DNA of 64,000 bases from Clavibacter capsici (GTDB lineage Bacteria; Actinomycetota; Actinomycetes; Actinomycetales; Microbacteriaceae): the NCBI RefSeq assembly GCF_001280205.1, contig NZ_CP012573.1:2992297-3056296 (forward strand), given 5' to 3'. The notes below the pieces were generated by a model. That model was not told the origin of the DNA, did no database searches, and saw only the letters and a list, made by a program, of their open reading frames with translations. Below are positions 1 through 8,966 of the stretch, piece by piece. A program made the position numbers and the translations under genes. Within the stretch, counting starts at the first letter, position 1. Each line of letters opens with the position of its first letter.

Positions 1-492
1 GAGGATGTCGCTGAGGAAGAGGTAGCGCTCGTCCGGCAGCTCGCCGTTCACGACGATCGCGTTCGCGTCGGCGAGCGGCATGCGGAGGCGCTCGGCCTGG
101 CCGCCGGGGATGGATCCGTACATCTCGCTGAAGCCGTAGAGCGCGGCGCCGCTGCCCTGCGACTTCACCTGCGTGGTCTCGCACTGCGTGAACAGCCCGC
201 GGTCGCACATGAAGCAGTCGTGGCAGGCGATGACGAACGGGACGACGACGCGGTCGCCGACCTTGAGCTTCGTGACGGCGCTGCCGACCTGCTCGACGAC
301 GCCCATGTTCTCGTGCCCGAGGACGTCGTCCTTGTCGAGGAACGGGCCGAAGACCTCGTAGAGGTGGAGGTCGGATCCGCAGATGGCGGTCGACGTGATG
401 CGGATGACGGCGTCGGTGTCCTGCTCGATGCGGGGATCCTCGACGTCCTTGACCTCCACGTCGTGGATGCCCTGCCAGGTGAGTGCCTTCAT
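1..492 (-). CDS. Zinc-dependent alcohol dehydrogenase, N-terminal part (runs off left edge)
   Basis: First 164 residues of a medium-chain, zinc-dependent dehydrogenase; the NAD-binding half lies outside the window. The ATG at 492 is preceded by GAAGGAG at good spacing. Visible are the catalytic-zinc Cys38 in ICGSDLH, His60-Glu61 in the GHE motif, and a structural zinc lobe with Cys90, Cys93, Cys96 and Cys104. The CGSDLH plus four-Cys lobe pattern fits the glutathione-independent formaldehyde dehydrogenase/threonine dehydrogenase-like branch. The substrate cannot be decided from this fragment. Confidence 0.9.
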   Translation of the reverse strand, partial: MKALTWQGIHDVEVKDVEDPRIEQDTDAVIRITSTAICGSDLHLYEVFGPFLDKDDVLGHENMGVVEQVGSAVTKLKVGDRVVVPFVIACHDCFMCDRGLFTQCETTQVKSQGSGAALYGFSEMYGSIPGGQAERLRMPLADANAIVVNGELPDERYLFLSDIL

Positions 493-846
493 GGTGCTCC
501 TTCGTGCTCGGGGCGCCGGGCCCTCGTGGGGCAGGCGCTCCTCCACACAACGCCCTCCGACGCTGTCCGCCAAGCGAAGGTCAGGCGGCGCCCAGGGAGC
601 GGGGGCGGCCGGGCGCGGCGGGGGAGCGGTCTCCCAGACGATCCGCCCCGGGTGCCGGTCGTCCACGACACGACCGATCCGGGGCGGATCTGGAGGGCCG
701 GTGATGCGGTCCGGACTGCATAGGAGGACTCTCGACAACCCTCAAGCGCCCGAGCCCGCGACGGCCTCGTGCCTGCAGTGTGCTCCCCGGGCGGGGAAAT
801 GGACAGGGGGTGTCGCTCCGCTCCCGGCGGATCCACGGCGTGGAGG
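493..846. other. Intergenic region with a long-armed inverted repeat, no gene seen
   Basis: About 350 bases upstream of the dehydrogenase. Reading frames here lack plausible starts and family resemblance. The one notable structure is a perfect 12-base inverted repeat (640-651 and 679-690, GATCCGCCCCGG and its complement) separated by 27 bases. The stretch presumably carries the dehydrogenase promoter, but I see no convincing -35/-10 pair. Confidence 0.5.
640..690. repeat. Inverted repeat, 12-base arms
   Basis: Arms at 640-651 and 679-690 are exact reverse complements with a 27-base spacer. The spacer is long for a terminator. A bipartite operator for the leftward dehydrogenase gene is possible, but this is inference. 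Confidence 0.5.
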
Positions 847-1173
847 TCAGACGTCCCAGCCGTGGGCGCGCTGCACGACGCGCAGCGCCTCGGCGGCCTC
901 GTGCTCGCCGAAGGGCAGGCGGTCCCAGTGGATGCCGTCGGCGGAGATCCAGCCGAGCTCGGCGAGCGCCTCGGCGAGGTCCTCGATGTAGAGCGCGACG
1001 GCGTCGTCGGAGCCCTGGATGGCGTCACCCGTGATGGACCAGCCGAAGTAGCCGGCCACGAAGCGGGCCTGCTCGGTGGCGCTGCGGCCGGGACCCTGGC
1101 GCCGGGCGGGGAGCGATTCGCTCGCGGACGACTGGACGAGGTCGCCCACGTCGTCGGCGCCGGTGTCGTGCAT
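847..1173 (-). CDS. Hypothetical protein, 108 aa
   Basis: I do not recognise this gene. The ATG at 1173 is chosen because GGAAGGGA lies just upstream; a longer frame opens at 1218 but its extra N-terminus is low-complexity and Arg-rich. The protein is acidic in its second half (runs such as VALYIEDLAEALAELGW) and has no Cys, signal peptide or membrane segment, so it is probably a small soluble cytoplasmic protein. It is monocistronic, with about 145 bases to the next gene. The codon use is typical of the window. Confidence 0.6.
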   Translation of the reverse strand: MHDTGADDVGDLVQSSASESLPARRQGPGRSATEQARFVAGYFGWSITGDAIQGSDDAVALYIEDLAEALAELGWISADGIHWDRLPFGEHEAAEALRVVQRAHGWDV

Positions 1174-1318
1174 GGCGTCCCTTCCCCGGGCGACGCGCGC
1201 GCGTGACCCGGGGACCACGATGCCAGCACCGGCGTCCCCGCCCCAATGGAGGAGGAGGGGTTGACCCGGGTGGCCGCGAGGGCCTAAGGGGTCGGGTGGT
1301 GCGGGGAGGCGCCGGGGA

Positions 1319-1642
1319 TCAGCGCGCGTCGTCGCGCGCGTCGTCCTCGGGGGGTTCGCGCATGATGAGGAGGCCCCCGGGGCTGTTGGCCGTGATCATG
1401 AGCGCGTCCACCCACTTGCGGTTGATGGGCGGCACCCGGCTGCCGTGGTACTTGAACACCAGCGGGAGCGAGTTGTGCATCCAGATGGTGGTGCGTCCGT
1501 CGCCGACCTCGACGTCGTCGCGCCAGGAGAAGTAGAACGCCTCACCGCGTCGCAGCTTCGCGCCGATGACGAGCTGCAGGTGCGCCAGCAGGCGGTCGTC
1601 GAACTCCGCCGTCAGCGTCGAGTCGTACTTGAACGTGCCCAT
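1319..1642 (-). CDS. Small conserved Microbacteriaceae-type protein (DUF7882-like), 107 aa
   Basis: Starts with MGTFKYDSTLTAEFDDRLLAHL; the ATG at 1642 has GAGGGGGA upstream, whereas the longer frame from 1729 adds an unlikely Pro/Arg-rich leader. Motifs include LRRGEAFYFSW, TTIWMHNSLPLVF and LMITANSPGGL. From memory this matches a small family common in Microbacteriaceae that is often mislabelled as ATP-dependent DNA ligase; no ligase motif (KxDG) is present. Function unknown. The acidic, Arg-containing tail (EPPEDDARDDAR) looks disordered. Confidence 0.7.
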   Translation of the reverse strand: MGTFKYDSTLTAEFDDRLLAHLQLVIGAKLRRGEAFYFSWRDDVEVGDGRTTIWMHNSLPLVFKYHGSRVPPINRKWVDALMITANSPGGLLIMREPPEDDARDDAR

Positions 1643-1941
1643 GATCGATGTGTCCCCCTCGTGGCCTCTCGCGCCCCGCGCTGACGGTGGAGGGGCAGGA
1701 GTGCGGCGCTGAGCTTCGGCCGTGCCCATCCACTATGCCAGCGTTGCCGCCGAGAATCGGCGTGCGCGGGAGTCGCGTGCGCTTGTGGTAGAGGAACGGG
1801 CTGGGGAGGGGACGGTCCGACGCGCCCGAGGTCACATGGGGAGGTCTGTCAAGGGGGTAGGCGGTGCCCCGGCACCCGGCGAACGCTCGACGGAGTCGCG
1901 GACGGTCCGGCCCGCGACGCCGAAGACGACGAGAGGCCCCC
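1643..1941. other. Divergent intergenic region, no gene seen
   Basis: About 300 bases between the leftward small protein and the rightward catalase. It should carry both promoters. I see no strong -35/-10 pair, operator or small reading frame with a ribosome site. Confidence 0.4.
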
Positions 1942-2826
1942 ATGTTCTTCCACAAGCAGGAGCTGCAGCACAGCGCCACCCCCGACAAGCCCGACCCCAT
2001 CTACGCCCGCCACCTCCAGGAGGTGCTCGGCGGCCAGTACGGCGAGATCTCCGTCGCCATGCAGTACGGCTTCCAGTCCTGGAACTCGAAGCTCCCCGGC
2101 AAGTACCGCGACATGCTCTACGGCATCGGCGCGGAGGAGTTCGGCCATGTCGAGATGCTCGCGATCATGATCGCCAAGCTGCTCGAGACCGCCCCCGTCG
2201 AGGCGACCGAGGACGCGATGAAGGACCCGACCCTCGCGGCGGTCATCGGCGGCGGCGACATCCAGCACGCCATCGTCGCGGGCGCCGGCGCCCGCCCGGT
2301 GGACGCCAACGGGAACCCGTGGCAGGGATCCTTCATCACCGCGAGCGGCAACCTGCTCGCCGACTTCCATGCCAACGCGAACGCCGAGATGCAGGGCCGT
2401 CTCCAGGTGGCGCGGCTCTACCACATGACCGACGACCACGGCGTGAAGGACCTCCTGTCCTTCCTGCTCGCGCGCGACACCATGCACCAGAACCAGTGGG
2501 TCGCCGCCATCGCCGAGCTGCAGGCCGAGGGCACCGAGAACCTGCCCGTGCCGAGCGACTTCCCGATCGAGCTCGAGGACCGGGACGTCTCGTACCAGTA
2601 CCTCAACTTCTCCGACGGACCCGCCGCGGCCGAGGGCACGTGGGCGTCCGGCCCGACGCCCGACGGCAAGGGCACCTTCACGTACCACGACGGCCCCACC
2701 TCCGCGGTGCCGATGCCGGCCCCGCCCCTCGGGAACCCGCTCCTCCACGGCACCATCCCGCCGAAGGACCCGGGCATCCTGAAGAAGGCGGCGTCCGCCG
2801 TGAAGGACGCCGTCACCCCCGAGTGA
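1942..2826 (+). CDS. Manganese catalase family protein
   Basis: A 294-aa non-haem dimanganese catalase that converts hydrogen peroxide to water and oxygen in the cytoplasm. Candidate metal ligands are spaced as in the family: Glu in YGEISVAMQYGFQSW, Glu and His in EEFGHVEML, Glu in NAEMQGRL and His in RDTMHQNQW. The C-terminal third is Pro/Gly-rich and ends in a Lys/Ala tail (ILKKAASAVKDAV), as in other actinobacterial members. The ATG at 1942 follows GAGAGG; the longer upstream frame is Arg-rich and unlikely. It stands alone ahead of the MBL hydrolase. Confidence 0.92.
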   Translation: MFFHKQELQHSATPDKPDPIYARHLQEVLGGQYGEISVAMQYGFQSWNSKLPGKYRDMLYGIGAEEFGHVEMLAIMIAKLLETAPVEATEDAMKDPTLAAVIGGGDIQHAIVAGAGARPVDANGNPWQGSFITASGNLLADFHANANAEMQGRLQVARLYHMTDDHGVKDLLSFLLARDTMHQNQWVAAIAELQAEGTENLPVPSDFPIELEDRDVSYQYLNFSDGPAAAEGTWASGPTPDGKGTFTYHDGPTSAVPMPAPPLGNPLLHGTIPPKDPGILKKAASAVKDAVTPE

Positions 2827-2917
2827 CCCGCGTCGCATGATCCGGCGGCCGGCCCCTGACGGGGTCGGCCGCCGGTCCGCGTCCGCACCGACCGGACCCA
2901 CCCCGCGAGAGGACCGC

Positions 2918-3697
2918 ATGATCCGCACCGGCACCCCACCCCACCCCGCGTCCCCCGTGCTCACGCGCGACGTCGCCCCGGGCGTCCACCTCCTGGCGCA
3001 CGCCTACGTGAACCTGCACCTCGTCGAGGGCGACGACGGGATCACGCTCGTCGACACCGCGTTCCCGGCCACCTGGCCGCACCTGCTGCGCGCCCTCCGT
3101 GCCATCGGCCGCACCCCCGACGACGTGCGCGCGATCGTGCTGACGCACGGGCACTGGGACCACGTCGGATCCGCCGCCCGTGCCGCGCGCGAGCTCGGCG
3201 TGCCGGTGCACGTGCACCCGGGCGACGCGCACCTCGCGCGCCACCCCTACTCGTACCGCCGCGAGCGCACGCCCTTCGTCTACCCGCTCCGCTACGGCCG
3301 GGCGATCCCCGTGGTCGCCGCCATGGCCGCCGCCGGCGCGCTCCGCGTCGAGGGCGTCGGCGCCGTGACCGACCTCGTCGCCGGGCCGCTCGACGTGCCG
3401 GGGCGCCCCGTCGTGATCCCCACGCCCGGCCACACCGACGGCCACGTCGCGCTCCACCTGCCCGACCGCGACGCGCTCATCACGGGCGACGCGCTCGTGA
3501 CGCTCGACCCGTACACGGGACGCACCGGCTGCCGCATCGTCGCGGGCGCCGCCACCGCGGACAGCGGACGGGCGCTCCGGTCGCTCGCCGCCCTCGAGGA
3601 GACGGACGCGCGCATCGTCCTGCCGGGGCACGGCGCGCCCTGGACGAACGGGATCCGGGCCGCCGTCGCCGCCGCCCGCGCGGTGGGCCCGTCATGA
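2918..3697 (+). CDS. MBL-fold metallo-hydrolase
   Basis: A 259-aa metallo-beta-lactamase-fold hydrolase, cytoplasmic. The metal-binding motif is complete: THGHWDH (HxHxDH), then His in TPGHTDGH, Asp in ITGDAL and His in LPGHGAPW. The substrate cannot be deduced; the family includes glyoxalase II, thiolesterases and lactonases. The ATG at 2918 has GAGAGGA upstream. Its TGA overlaps the next ATG (ATGA at 3694-3697), so the phosphatase and nnrD downstream are translationally coupled with it. Confidence 0.9.
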   Translation: MIRTGTPPHPASPVLTRDVAPGVHLLAHAYVNLHLVEGDDGITLVDTAFPATWPHLLRALRAIGRTPDDVRAIVLTHGHWDHVGSAARAARELGVPVHVHPGDAHLARHPYSYRRERTPFVYPLRYGRAIPVVAAMAAAGALRVEGVGAVTDLVAGPLDVPGRPVVIPTPGHTDGHVALHLPDRDALITGDALVTLDPYTGRTGCRIVAGAATADSGRALRSLAALEETDARIVLPGHGAPWTNGIRAAVAAARAVGPS

Positions 3698-4431
3698 CCG
3701 GCCTCACCGAGCTGTGGCTCGTCCGGCACGGCGAGAGCACCGCGAACGTCGCCGCGAGCCGGGCCGACCGCGAGGGAGCGGAGGTCATCGACATCGACCA
3801 CCGGGACGCGGACGTGCCGCTGTCCGCGACCGGCGAGGCGCAGGCCCGCGCGCTCGGCCGCTGGCTCGCGAGCCGCTCCGACGTGCCCACGACCGTGTTC
3901 TCGTCGCACTACCTGCGTGCCCGGAGCACGGCGGCGCTCGCCCTCGAGGAGGCGGGCATCGACGTCGCGGTCCGGCAGGACGAGCGCCTGCGCGACCGCG
4001 AGCTCGGGATCCTCGACCTCCTCACCTCCCGCGGCGTCGACGCCCGCCACCCCGACGAGGCCGCGCGCCGCCGCTTCCTCGGCAAGCTCTCCTACCGGCC
4101 GCCGGGCGGGGAGTCGTGGGCCGACGTGACGCTGCGGATCCGGTCGTTCCTGCAGGACCCCGAGGTCGAGGCCGCGGACGGCCGCGCCCTCGTCACGACC
4201 CACGACGCCGTCGTGATGCTCTTCCTCCACGTGGGCCTCGGCCTCACCGAGGCGGAGCTCCTCGACTTCCAGTCGACGCACACCGTGGCGAACGCGTCCG
4301 TCACGATCCTCGAGCGGTCCGCCCCGCGCGGCCCGTGGACCCTCCGGACCTTCTCGGCCACGGAGCACCTCGACGGGCAGGGCGCGCCCGTCACCGAGCA
4401 CGGAGGAGAACCCGATGAGCGACGACGATGA
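3694..4431 (+). CDS. Histidine phosphatase family protein
   Basis: A 245-aa phosphoglycerate-mutase-like phosphatase. The catalytic His lies in LVRHGES near the N-terminus, the second Arg in SHYLRARST, the acid Glu in RLRDRELG and the second catalytic His in TTHDAVV. Such proteins dephosphorylate small phosphorylated metabolites through a phosphohistidine; the substrate is unknown. Middle gene of a tight three-gene operon, overlapping 4 bases with the MBL hydrolase and 17 bases with nnrD, which hints at a shared housekeeping or metabolite-repair role. Confidence 0.9.
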   Translation: MTGLTELWLVRHGESTANVAASRADREGAEVIDIDHRDADVPLSATGEAQARALGRWLASRSDVPTTVFSSHYLRARSTAALALEEAGIDVAVRQDERLRDRELGILDLLTSRGVDARHPDEAARRRFLGKLSYRPPGGESWADVTLRIRSFLQDPEVEAADGRALVTTHDAVVMLFLHVGLGLTEAELLDFQSTHTVANASVTILERSAPRGPWTLRTFSATEHLDGQGAPVTEHGGEPDERRR

Positions 4432-5308
4432 CGCCGTGTCGGACGGCCCCGCGGAGGTCGTGACCCCGGCCGGCCTGCGGGACTGGGCGCTGCCCGCGGC
4501 GACCGGATCCAAGTACGGCCGCGGCCAGGTCGTGGTCGTCGGCGGCGCCCTCCGCTCCCCCGGCGCGGCCATGATCTCCGGCCTCGCGGCGCTGCGGGTC
4601 GGCGCCGGCCGGCTCACGCTCGCGGTGGGTGCGTCCGTGGCGTCCACGGTGGCCGTCGCCGTGCCCGAGTCCGGCGTCGTGCCGCTGCCCGAGACCGCGG
4701 ACGGGCACGTGCGCGGCGACGGGATCCGCGACGCCGCGGACGACATCGCCTCCGCCGACGCCGTGCTCGTCGGCCCGGGCCTCGACGACGCCGACGAGGC
4801 CGAGCGCATGGTGGCGCTCCTGCCGACGATCGTGGGCGACGACGCCGTCGTGGTGCTCGACGCCTTCGCCCTCGGGGTCCTGCCGTCGTGCCGGGAGGCG
4901 GCGGCGCGCCTGGCCGGGCGGCTCGTGCTCACGCCCAACTCCTCGGAGGCCGCGCGGCTGCTCGACCGCGAGGCGGGCGACGACGCCGTGGCCGACGCCC
5001 GCGAGATCGCCCGCGGGTACGCGGCCGTCGTCTCGATGAGCGGTGTGGTCGCCGCCCCCGACGGACGCGCCTGGACGATCGGCGCGGGCGGCAGCGGACT
5101 CGGGACCTCCGGATCCGGCGACGTGCTCGGCGGGGCGATCACCGGCCTCTGCGCCCGGGGCGCGGATCCGGCGCAGGCGGCGGTGTGGGCGACCCACGCG
5201 CATGCGGCCGCGGGCGACCGGCTCGCCGTGCAGGTCGGGCCGCTCGGCTACCTCGCGAGCGAGCTGCTCCTCGAGCTGCCGCGCGTGCTCGTCGAGCTCG
5301 AGGCGTGA
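4415..5308 (+). CDS. nnrD: ADP/ATP-dependent (S)-NAD(P)H-hydrate dehydratase
   Basis: A 297-aa YjeF C-terminal/ribokinase-like protein that repairs hydrated NADH and NADPH. Family landmarks are KYGRGQVVVVGG at the N-terminus, LTPNSSEAARLL in the middle and the nucleotide-binding GTSGSGDVLGG near residues 232-242. This is the stand-alone dehydratase form, with no fused NnrE epimerase. The ATG at 4415 lies inside the end of the phosphatase gene, preceded by GGAGGAGAA. Last gene of the operon. Confidence 0.92.
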   Translation: MSDDDDAVSDGPAEVVTPAGLRDWALPAATGSKYGRGQVVVVGGALRSPGAAMISGLAALRVGAGRLTLAVGASVASTVAVAVPESGVVPLPETADGHVRGDGIRDAADDIASADAVLVGPGLDDADEAERMVALLPTIVGDDAVVVLDAFALGVLPSCREAAARLAGRLVLTPNSSEAARLLDREAGDDAVADAREIARGYAAVVSMSGVVAAPDGRAWTIGAGGSGLGTSGSGDVLGGAITGLCARGADPAQAAVWATHAHAAAGDRLAVQVGPLGYLASELLLELPRVLVELEA

Positions 5309-5388
5309 GCCGGTCCCTCCCCAGGGCCCGGCGCTCGGGCATCCGCTGGGGATCCCGGTCGGGCCCGGTCGCCGCGTCCTGACGGTCG

Positions 5389-5394
5389 TAGGGT
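5389..5394 (+). promoter_or_regulatory. -10 element (TAGGGT) for a leaderless transcript
   Basis: TAGGGT ends 6 bases before the ATG at 5401 and there is no ribosome site in between, so transcription would begin at or next to the start codon. Confidence 0.55.
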
Positions 5395-5400
5395 CGGACC

Positions 5401-5604
5401 ATGACTGATTCCACGTACACCGCACAGCTGGTCGGCCCCGACGGCACGGAGGAGACCGAGGTCGAGTTCCTCAACGGCGAGCCCGTCAAGAGCTTCGTCC
5501 GCGCCACCTCGCTCAGCGAGGAGGAGGTCGTCTGGGAGATCGACCCCGACGCCGACGGCTACGTCTACCGTCCCGCGGGCATCCCGGGGGCCGACTACTC
5601 CTGA
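5401..5604 (+). CDS. Small acidic hypothetical protein, 67 aa
   Basis: Not recognised as a named family. The protein is small, acidic and soluble: it starts MTDSTYTAQLVGPDGTEETE, has a predicted beta-rich pattern, no Cys and ends GIPGADYS. Codon use is that of a real gene. The start lies directly downstream of a TAGGGT -10 element, so it is probably leaderless and independent of the nnrD operon 90 bases upstream. Confidence 0.75.
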   Translation: MTDSTYTAQLVGPDGTEETEVEFLNGEPVKSFVRATSLSEEEVVWEIDPDADGYVYRPAGIPGADYS

Positions 5605-5741
5605 TCCGCGGCGCCGCGCACGCGAGCGGCCGGAGTGTCCACCCCCGACCATCCGCCCACGAAGGGGGAGGGGGCGCGTAGCGTCCGAGGCACACGCCGA
5701 CAGGGATCCCCGTCCGGCGGAGACGCACGGAAGGAACCTTC

Positions 5742-6434
5742 ATGAGCACCCCGGACACCCCGCGCGACAGCGCGTCCGACGACGGTCGCGACCGCGTCGG
5801 TCGCGACGACCGGCGTCACGACGTGGATCACGACCGCACCGCCGTCGCCGCCGGCGACCACGACACGCTCCGCCAGGACGTGCTCGCCCGCGAGAAGGAC
5901 CGCTTCGGCGGCATCAAGTTCGGCTCGGCCTTCTTCGGCTGGCTCACCGCGACCGGCACGGCCGTGATCCTCACCGCGCTCGTCGCGGCGACGGGCGCCG
6001 CCGTGGGCCTCGGCCAGAACGGCGGGGACACCGGCGAGGCGGCCGACGCCGCCGCCCGGAACGCCGACACCGTCGGCTGGGCCGGCGCGATCGCCCTCGC
6101 CGTCGTGATCCTCATCGCCTACTACTGCGGCGGCTACGTCGCCGGCCGCATGGCCCGCTTCGACGGCGCCAAGCAGGGCCTCGCCGTGTGGCTGTGGGCC
6201 GTGATCATCGCGATCGTCGTGGCCGTGGTCACCGCGGTCGCCGGGTCGCAGCTCGACGTGCTCGGCAGCGTCAACGCGTTCCCGCGCATCCCGATCGGCG
6301 AGGGAGACCTCACGCTCGTCGGCATCGTCACCGCGGTCGCCGTCGCGCTCATCAGCCTCCTGGGCGCCGTGCTCGGCGGCCTCGCCGGCATGCGCTTCCA
6401 CCGCAAGGTCGACCGCGTGGGCCTCGGCCGCTGA
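5742..6434 (+). CDS. Multi-pass membrane protein, 230 aa
   Basis: A charged, His/Asp/Arg-rich cytoplasmic N-terminus of about 65 residues is followed by four hydrophobic segments (about 67-90, 108-128, 140-165 and 185-210). Motifs FGGIKFGSAFFGWL and YYCGGYVAGRMARFDG with a C-terminal Arg-rich end resemble YrzE/TIGR04086-like actinobacterial membrane proteins. Function unknown. The ATG at 5742 follows AAGGAA. The gene is convergent with the next one, and a strong hairpin separates the two. Confidence 0.8.
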   Translation: MSTPDTPRDSASDDGRDRVGRDDRRHDVDHDRTAVAAGDHDTLRQDVLAREKDRFGGIKFGSAFFGWLTATGTAVILTALVAATGAAVGLGQNGGDTGEAADAAARNADTVGWAGAIALAVVILIAYYCGGYVAGRMARFDGAKQGLAVWLWAVIIAIVVAVVTAVAGSQLDVLGSVNAFPRIPIGEGDLTLVGIVTAVAVALISLLGAVLGGLAGMRFHRKVDRVGLGR

Positions 6435-6451
6435 CGCCGGCCTCCGCCTGC

Positions 6452-6496
6452 ACGCCGACGCGGCCCGTCCTCCCCGAGGACGGGCCGCGTCGGCGT
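6452..6496. terminator. Bidirectional terminator hairpin
   Basis: A perfect 21-base stem with a 3-base loop (loop 6473-6475) between two convergent genes. No U-tract, as is usual in this GC-rich genome. Confidence 0.85.
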
Positions 6497-6712
6497 TCAT
6501 GCCGAGAGGAAGGCGACGCAGCAGAGGATGCTGATCGCGATCCAGCCGAGCGAGGCGAGCGTCCATGGGAGGACGGGCCGGGCGAAGAGCTTCGCCCGCC
6601 CCCAGCCGTGCTCGCGGACACCCTTCCACGCGCCGACGCACTGCAGCGCCATCCCCACGAAGAGCGCCCCGAGGGCCACGTACAGGAGAGCGCTGGTCGT
6701 GTCGACGGACAT
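6497..6712 (-). CDS. Small two-TM membrane protein, 71 aa
   Basis: Begins MSVDTTSALLYVALGALFVGM and ends ISILCCVAFLSA, giving two membrane segments (about 7-27 and 48-69) joined by a basic loop with WGRAKLFARP. The ATG at 6712 is the only sensible start; the frame continues upstream only as antisense of deoC. Function unknown. It is transcribed toward the terminator it shares with the upstream membrane protein and is divergent from deoC. Confidence 0.75.
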   Translation of the reverse strand: MSVDTTSALLYVALGALFVGMALQCVGAWKGVREHGWGRAKLFARPVLPWTLASLGWIAISILCCVAFLSA

Positions 6713-6823
6713 CACGTGTCGCACGCTGTACGCCCGGTGTCGCGACGACAGCCCCCCGCCCGGCCGGGCCGATCCGCGCCCCGGCCGTAGGATCGAGGTC
6801 CCGCACGACGTGAGGAAACCCGC

Positions 6824-7546
6824 ATGAGCACCAGCCCGTCCACGCCCCCGGCCGACACCGCCGCGATCGCCCGCATCATCGACCACACGCTCCTCAAGCC
6901 CGAGGCCACGCGCGACGAGGTCGCCGCGCTCGTCGCCGAGGCCGTCGAGCTCGGCACCTACTCGGTGTGCGTGTCGCCGTCGATGCTGCCGCTGGAGCTG
7001 CCCGCGGGATCCGACCTCAAGGTCGCCGTGGTCTGCGGCTTCCCCAGCGGCAAGCACCACAGCGACATCAAGGCCGCCGAGGCCGCGCTCTCCATCCGCC
7101 AGGGCGCCGACGAGGTCGACATGGTCATCGACGTGGGCGCCGCCCGCGAGGGCCGCTTCGCCGACGTCGAGGCCGACATCCGCGCCGTGCGCGAGGCCGT
7201 GCCCGCGCCCGCCGTGCTCAAGGTGATCATCGAGTCGGCCGCCCTCGACGACGACCAGATCGTCGCCGTCTGCCAGGCGTCCGTCGCCGCCGGGGCCGAC
7301 TTCGTGAAGACCTCCACGGGGTTCCACCCCACCGGCGGCGCGACCGTGCACGCGGTCGAGCTGATGAGCCGCACCGTCGACGGGAAGGCCGGCGTGAAGG
7401 CGTCCGGCGGGATCCGCACATACGAGACCGCCGTGCAGATGATCGAGGCCGGCGCCACGCGCCTCGGCGTCTCCGGCAGCGCGGTCGTGCTCGCGGGCCC
7501 GGTGCAGACACCCGAGAACGGCGCGCTCGGATCGAGCGGCTACTGA
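6824..7546 (+). CDS. deoC: Deoxyribose-phosphate aldolase
   Basis: A 240-aa class I aldolase that cleaves 2-deoxyribose-5-phosphate to glyceraldehyde-3-phosphate and acetaldehyde in deoxynucleoside catabolism. It shows [11 protein letters not shown] at the N-terminus, [13 protein letters not shown], the LKVIIES segment and the Schiff-base Lys in FVKTSTGF, then GVKASGGIR. The ATG at 6824 follows GTGAGGAA. Its stop overlaps the start of the aminopeptidase gene (TGATG), so the two are coupled. A TAGGAT -10 lies at about 6787. Confidence 0.95.
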   Translation: MSTSPSTPPADTAAIARIIDHTLLKPEATRDEVAALVAEAVELGTYSVCVSPSMLPLELPAGSDLKVAVVCGFPSGKHHSDIKAAEAALSIRQGADEVDMVIDVGAAREGRFADVEADIRAVREAVPAPAVLKVIIESAALDDDQIVAVCQASVAAGADFVKTSTGFHPTGGATVHAVELMSRTVDGKAGVKASGGIRTYETAVQMIEAGATRLGVSGSAVVLAGPVQTPENGALGSSGY

Positions 7547-8841
7547 TGCCGGCGGACCGCCGCGCGCACCTCGCCGACCTCGGCCTGTTCATCCAGGCCT
7601 CCCCCTCCTCGTTCCACGCCGCCGACGAGGGCGCCCGCCGCCTCGAGGCCGCGGGCTTCGCGCGCCTCGACGAGCGCGACGCCTGGCCCGTCGGCGCTGG
7701 CCGCCGGTTCATCGTCCGCGACGGCGCGCTCCTCGCGTGGATCCAGCCCGCCGGCGCGCACGCCACCACGCCCTTCCGCGTGCTCGGCGCCCACACCGAC
7801 TCCCCCGGCTTCAAGCTGAAGCCGAAGCCCACCGTCGGATCCGACGGCTGGGTGCAGGCCGGCGTCGAGGTGTACGGCGGCCCGCTCCTCAACTCCTGGC
7901 TCGACCGCGACCTCGAGCTCGCCGGCCGGCTCGTCACGCGCGACGGCCGCCGCCACCTCGTCCGCACGGGCCCGCTCCTGCGCTTCCCGCAGCTCGCCGT
8001 GCACCTCGACCGCGGCGTCAACACCGACGGCCTGCGGCTGGATCCGCAGCGCCACATGTCCCCGATCCTCGGCACCGGCTCCCCCGCGGACGCCGACGTG
8101 CTCGGCCACCTGGCCGGGCTCGCGGGGCTCGCCGCGGACGACGTGCTCGGCTACGACGTGGGCGTCGCCGACACGCAGGCGCCCGGATCCCTCGGCCTCG
8201 ACGGCGAGCTGTTCGCCGCCGGCCGCATGGACAACCTCAGCTCCGTGCACGCCGGCCTCGCCGCGCTCCTCGAGCTCGCGGCCACCGCGGACGACGACCC
8301 GGACGCGCCCATCGCGGTGCTCGCCGCCTTCGACCACGAGGAGGTCGGATCCGCGACCCCGTCGGGCGCCGCCGGCCCGATCCTCGAGGACGTGCTCGGC
8401 CGCATCTCCGCCGGCCTCGGCGCCGGGTCCGAGGAGCGCCGTCGCGCGTTCGCGTCGTCCTGGTGCCTCTCCGCCGACGCCGGCCACGCGGTGCACCCGA
8501 ACTACCCGGACCGTCACGACCCCGCCAACCGGCCGGTGCCGAACGGCGGCCCGCTGCTGAAGATCAACGCGAACCAGCGGTACGCGACGGACGGCGTCGG
8601 CGCGCGCGAGTGGGCGCTGGCCTGCGAGCGCGCGGGCGTCCCCACCCAGGAGTTCGTCTCCAGCAACGCCGTGCCGTGCGGCTCGACCATCGGGCCCATC
8701 ACGGCGACGCGGCTCGGGATCCGCACGGTCGACGTCGGCATCCCGCTGCTCTCGATGCACTCGTCCCGCGAGCTGTGCGGCGCCGACGACCCGGGGCACC
8801 TCGCCGCCGCGGCCGCCGCGTTCCTCCGCCCGGCCGCCTGA
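7546..8841 (+). CDS. M18 family aminopeptidase
   Basis: A 431-aa dizinc aminopeptidase of the DAP2/ApeB family that removes N-terminal residues from cytoplasmic peptides. Metal and catalytic motifs are present in order: GAHTDSPG (about residue 80), GRMDNLSS, AAFDHEEVGS, and the C-terminal SMHSSRE, which carries the last His ligand. The ATG at 7546 shares a base with the deoC stop. Length is normal for bacterial members. A terminator follows before the convergent lipoprotein gene. Confidence 0.93.
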   Translation: MPADRRAHLADLGLFIQASPSSFHAADEGARRLEAAGFARLDERDAWPVGAGRRFIVRDGALLAWIQPAGAHATTPFRVLGAHTDSPGFKLKPKPTVGSDGWVQAGVEVYGGPLLNSWLDRDLELAGRLVTRDGRRHLVRTGPLLRFPQLAVHLDRGVNTDGLRLDPQRHMSPILGTGSPADADVLGHLAGLAGLAADDVLGYDVGVADTQAPGSLGLDGELFAAGRMDNLSSVHAGLAALLELAATADDDPDAPIAVLAAFDHEEVGSATPSGAAGPILEDVLGRISAGLGAGSEERRRAFASSWCLSADAGHAVHPNYPDRHDPANRPVPNGGPLLKINANQRYATDGVGAREWALACERAGVPTQEFVSSNAVPCGSTIGPITATRLGIRTVDVGIPLLSMHSSRELCGADDPGHLAAAAAAFLRPAA

Positions 8842-8908
8842 TCCCGGCCGCCTGAGGCCGACCGCCGTCCGCACGCACGCTCACGCCTCCGGGGACCCGG
8901 CCGCGCAC

Positions 8909-8945
8909 GACGAGGGCCCGACGCGATCCGCGCCGGGCCCTCGTC
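8909..8945. terminator. Convergent terminator hairpin
   Basis: A 12-base stem (GACGAGGGCCCG and its complement) with a 13-base loop, between the aminopeptidase and the DUF305 lipoprotein genes. Confidence 0.75.
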
Positions 8946-8966
8946 ACGCGGATCGCGACGCGCGGA

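Noticed and set aside
1319..1642. ATP-dependent DNA ligase
   Set aside because: The family is often labelled so in databases, but no ligase nucleotidyltransferase motif is present in 107 residues.
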